Origin: JBBIRG01 sp964410965
GTDB taxonomy: Bacteria; CLD3; SB21; JBBIRG01
DNA: 64,000 nucleotides
Direction of reading: 5' to 3'
Assembly (NCBI GenBank): GCA_964410965.1
Contig: CAYPIY010000008.1
Coordinates: forward strand, 62,001 to 126,000
The notes below the pieces were generated by a model. That model had not been told where the DNA came from, did not search any database, and worked only from the letters and a program-made list of their open reading frames with translations. Position numbers and translations under genes: made by a program. Every line of letters begins with the position of its first letter. The first letter of the stretch is position 1. Shown here piece after piece: positions 61,202-64,000 of the stretch.

Positions 61202-61539
61202 TTTCCCGGTGTAATATATACGTTGCGGTCAAACGAAGATAGACAAACAACTCTAAATAATCAATGATAAACGGTCACAACAGGCAAAAACAATCAACGG
61301 TTCACTGAAAATATTGTATAATATATGCGAGATGAAATAAGGTCATGGGGAGTCCTGACGCACATTTTTATCCTAAAATATTTCGAAATGCCTCTGGCTG
61401 AAAACCATCGTTTTGAAGGTATGTTAGGATGACCTGTTTGAATGTCCGTTTTTTTCCTAAATAAATCTTGATTTTACTTTTTCATTGTTTTAACTTACGA
61501 AAATTATGTTGAATCATCAAAAGACCCGAGGCTAAAGCC
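61202..61539. other. Divergent intergenic region, about 340 bp
   Basis: No gene and no strong hairpin was seen between the acyltransferase (minus) and the outer-membrane protein (plus). It is AT-rich and should hold promoters for both directions. Confidence 0.5.
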
Positions 61540-62838
61540 ATGAAATTGAATAAAATAAATGCAAGCCTGACCTGTATATTCATCATCCAGGCCATGATAT
61601 TATCCGCCCCGGTATGCTCCCAGATTGGCAGCACATCGGCCATGACGGACCGGTATGGCACGTTCTATACTTTCTCCGCAAAACCTATCGGTTCCCTGAA
61701 CTCCTTTGTTTATCAGAATCTGAGATTTTTCAGCGGAAATGCCGACAGGAACAGCGGAACCTCTACGTCTGTGGAAAAAATCAAGGACATCAATAACGTC
61801 CTCGGATTGAATTTCGGTTTTTCAAATGAATTTGACGTTATCGTAAACGGCAATTTCTACCAGACCGCAAACCGGGCCCCCAGCATCACCGACCGGGAGG
61901 TAAATTCTTTTACGAAGAAAGCCTTCATTCCGGATGATTTTTACCTGAATCTGCGTTTTGTCCCGTTTTCATTCATGAATAAAAAACTGAATGCCGGCTT
62001 CATGCTCAGTACAAAATTCGAGGGCCAGGGAATCGCCAACTCTCCTTTCCAGAATTATTCCGCCGGGAATACTGAAATCGGGTTGTCTCTTTTGACTTCC
62101 TATTTCGGCAAACCAAGAACGATCGAAGACGGTTTTGCCGTTCATCTGAATCTCCAGTTTTTTAATCATCTTGACAAAGGCCAATACACCGGATTCACGG
62201 ATGAAGACAGCATACGCCGTTCCCTCGCCGATACGGCCGTTTCAAAAGGAAACACCACAAGCATCCGTTTTGCGCTCGGAATGTCCTATCCTTTTCTGGT
62301 TGCCGGAAGGTATCTGTTTATCATGGCGGATATTTACGGATCCAATTATCTGACTAAACCGCCGGAAACCGCATACAGCCGCCAGAACTATGCGTACGCG
62401 GCTCTGGGCGTGAAATACAATCTTTTCAGCTGGATGGGCATTCATGTCGGCGGCGAATACCAGCTGATGAAAACCTCTGAAGTTACGCTGTCCAGCCGGG
62501 ATCTCAAAATTGAGGACCTGACCGTTTCCCAGTCAGACTTTCCGAAGTACCGGGTTTTCGCGGGACTCAGCTTTCCCTTGTCTCCGCGGGCCATGATCGT
62601 CGCCACGGAAGAAATGGTCCTGACCGAAAAGGACCGCGAAGTCATCAAAAGAAAAGAAGTCGAAGACGTACTGTATTCCGAGCAGGAGATCCAGCGCCGC
62701 AGCGTGAATTTCAAGCCCGTTACTGAAATGCGGAAAATCTATAAAACTTCTGTCAGCAGCTACATCGATGTCCTGATGCCCAAAGACAAGAAACCGGTAG
62801 AATTTAAAAGCTCTGACGATGAAGGCGGCGGAGAATAA
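61540..62838 (+). CDS. Predicted outer-membrane protein
   Basis: 432 residues with a signal peptide (about 1-28, ending VCSQ). The middle (about 60-350) has alternating strand patterns with repeated LNFGFSNEFDV, LNLRFVPF, GLSLLTSYFG and VHLNLQFFN segments, consistent with a barrel. The last 75 residues are charged and helical, without a terminal aromatic. The family was not recognised; it is typical of FCB genomes. Confidence 0.6.
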   Translation: MKLNKINASLTCIFIIQAMILSAPVCSQIGSTSAMTDRYGTFYTFSAKPIGSLNSFVYQNLRFFSGNADRNSGTSTSVEKIKDINNVLGLNFGFSNEFDVIVNGNFYQTANRAPSITDREVNSFTKKAFIPDDFYLNLRFVPFSFMNKKLNAGFMLSTKFEGQGIANSPFQNYSAGNTEIGLSLLTSYFGKPRTIEDGFAVHLNLQFFNHLDKGQYTGFTDEDSIRRSLADTAVSKGNTTSIRFALGMSYPFLVAGRYLFIMADIYGSNYLTKPPETAYSRQNYAYAALGVKYNLFSWMGIHVGGEYQLMKTSEVTLSSRDLKIEDLTVSQSDFPKYRVFAGLSFPLSPRAMIVATEEMVLTEKDREVIKRKEVEDVLYSEQEIQRRSVNFKPVTEMRKIYKTSVSSYIDVLMPKDKKPVEFKSSDDEGGGE

Positions 62839-62854
62839 ACAATTGCAGACCCAT

Positions 62855-62892
62855 AAAAAAACCCATCGGAAGAATCAGATGGGTTTTTTTTT
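62855..62892. terminator. Bidirectional intrinsic terminator
   Basis: ACCCATC (62861-62867) and GATGGGT (62878-62884) with a 10-nt loop, preceded by six A and followed by eight more T. It serves both the outer-membrane gene (plus) and the CPBP gene (minus). Confidence 0.92.
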
Positions 62893-62915
62893 CTCTTCGG
62901 CACCACATGTTTCCG

Positions 62916-63869
62916 TCAATTTGTCTGATCCGGAATGCTCTCTTGTTCTTCTGAAACGGAGCTGAAAGGCTTTGCCTGCAGGGCCTTCTGATAAATGTCC
63001 GACATTTCAGCCGTCGGACTGAAATATTTCCATACAACAAAACATGCGATGAGGCAGAACAGAGTACATGCCGCTCCGCCCTCAGGTCCGAAGGAGCCGC
63101 CGGTAATCCAGTCCGGACCAGTTTCCGCTGACAGGGTCATCGGAAGTTTCGGTGTTGTGCCGCTGACCGGGAGTCCCCAGATAATCCCCTGCGTAAAGTT
63201 CCACGCCGTGTGTATGCCTACGGGCAGCCATAACGACCGGGTCCGCAAGTAAGCTATCGAGAGAAGAATCCCGGCAAGCACGATGTTGATGAGCCCGAAA
63301 ACCGAAACATTGGGATTGCCCGCGTGCGCAAGGCCGAAAACGACCGAAAACAGCAGCGTCGCCCATACTTTCCCGATGCCTTCCGTCAGCGACTGAAAAA
63401 GATATCCGCGGAAAAGGATTTCTTCATTAAAACCGACCATCAGGTACAAAATGAAATTGCCGAACAATCCGGCTGTGATATATTGAAAATCCTCATTCAT
63501 CAATCGAATCTCCATCCAGCCGAAAATGAACGGAAGCCCGACCGTGAAACACAGCATCATGAAACCGATCAAAAGACCGAGAGACCAGTCTTTCATGGCT
63601 CCAGCACGCCATCCCATGCCAAGCGATCGTATATCGCGTTTATCGAGAAATTTCAGCAGGATGAATCCGGCCAGAAGAGCCGAAAAGGCGGATATAAAGA
63701 GCATCACGGATTCCATGGCTATCGAATGAAGAGGAAATACCTTAAGGAACAGCTGGGCAAAAAAGAAAATCGGAATGCTGATCACGGTGAACAAAATCAG
63801 ATAAAGCGCCATCCTCCATCCGTTACGCATCTGGTCTTTTGAATTAACAAAAACGTCTTTAAGGGTCAT
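62916..63869 (-). CDS. CPBP-family intramembrane metalloprotease
   Basis: 317 residues, about eight hydrophobic segments. The Abi/CPBP motifs are present: NEEILFRG (EExxxR), FGLAHAGN (FxxxH) and HTAWNF (HxxxN/B). These membrane proteases relate to CAAX prenyl protease; in bacteria they are linked to signalling, bacteriocin self-immunity or protein maturation. It ends before the bidirectional terminator. The start at 63869 has no unusual features. Confidence 0.92.
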   Translation of the reverse strand: MTLKDVFVNSKDQMRNGWRMALYLILFTVISIPIFFFAQLFLKVFPLHSIAMESVMLFISAFSALLAGFILLKFLDKRDIRSLGMGWRAGAMKDWSLGLLIGFMMLCFTVGLPFIFGWMEIRLMNEDFQYITAGLFGNFILYLMVGFNEEILFRGYLFQSLTEGIGKVWATLLFSVVFGLAHAGNPNVSVFGLINIVLAGILLSIAYLRTRSLWLPVGIHTAWNFTQGIIWGLPVSGTTPKLPMTLSAETGPDWITGGSFGPEGGAACTLFCLIACFVVWKYFSPTAEMSDIYQKALQAKPFSSVSEEQESIPDQTN

Positions 63870-64000
63870 GAAAATACTCCTGATTACATGTTGTACGAAT
63901 AAACGGAATTCGGAATAAAATGTTTCAGAATAAATGCGACAATGCGGGAAATCGGGATTTCATATCGGATTCATCGGACATTTCAAAATCGCTGAAATCA
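63870..64000 (-). other. Right-edge sequence, possible 3' end of a minus-strand gene
   Basis: A frame read from 63999 on the minus strand is open for about 24 codons (DFSDFEMSDESDMKSRF) and ends at TGA near 63925. The acidic composition could be a gene tail, but no similarity can be claimed from so short a piece. Otherwise nothing is seen in this stretch. Confidence 0.25.

Overview
The window looks like chromosomal DNA of an anaerobic or facultative member of the FCB superphylum (Bacteroidota/Ignavibacteriota/Calditrichota/KSB1-like). The main support is a 1,937-residue secreted protein ending in a type IX secretion (T9SS) sorting domain with the 'NYPNPFNP' motif, several outer-membrane barrel proteins, a beta-propeller/Y_Y_Y histidine kinase, DUF4388/roadblock/MglA signalling genes and a split biotin carboxyltransferase. 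The phylum is inferred from gene content only. No rRNA, tRNA or CRISPR array was seen.

Layout. 1-9.6 kb (minus strand): partial DODA-type dioxygenase; a tightly overlapped operon of sensor kinase, NtrC-like regulator, coiled-coil protein and barrel protein; a lipoprotein; a large outer-membrane protein; a serpin. 9.9-32.5 kb (plus strand): a catabolic cluster of the ssnA/ygeY/hydantoinase/xanthine dehydrogenase/ygeW type, known from anaerobic purine (urate) breakdown. It is preceded by two tandem palindromic operators and closed by a strong terminator. The cluster is split by an accessory stretch (13-21 kb) with a cupin, a GyrI-like gene carrying an in-frame stop, a GIY-YIG protein, a metallo-beta-lactamase, a DUF3788 protein and a 1,229-residue sensor kinase. 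A TumE-like toxin-antitoxin pair sits between ssnA and ygeY. The second half also holds an ODP-type diiron protein, two paralogous four-cysteine miniproteins flanking a threonine synthase-like enzyme, and a cysteine-rich PAS protein.

32.7-35.4 kb: small membrane proteins (one a frameshifted DUF4395 gene), YjbQ and a cation-diffusion transporter. 35.4-39.4 kb (minus): an operon with all three transcarboxylase-type subunits (12S-, 5S- and 1.3S-like) plus a cupin and no membrane decarboxylase subunit; the 5S-like protein has lost both metal-binding histidines. 39.4-44.4 kb: UvrD-like helicase, UppP and a protein-isoaspartate methyltransferase. 44.5-48.9 kb: a seven-gene signalling operon (receiver, two DUF4388 proteins, roadblock proteins, a HAMP sensor without output domain, MglA GTPase). 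49.2-55.0 kb: the T9SS cargo protein with three internal repeats. 55.6-61.2 kb: a lipoprotein-type class IV histone-deacetylase homologue, GNAT, LysE exporter and a three-gene set (GNAT-fold acyltransferase, extended SDR, AUR1-like PAP2) that may make ceramide-type lipids. 61.5-63.9 kb: an outer-membrane protein and a CPBP protease, convergent on a bidirectional terminator.

Best candidates for something undescribed: the MglA/roadblock/DUF4388/HAMP operon, the four-cysteine miniprotein pair with its PAS and ODP neighbours inside a purine cluster, the transcarboxylase with a QxQ metal site, and the membrane-anchored deacetylase.
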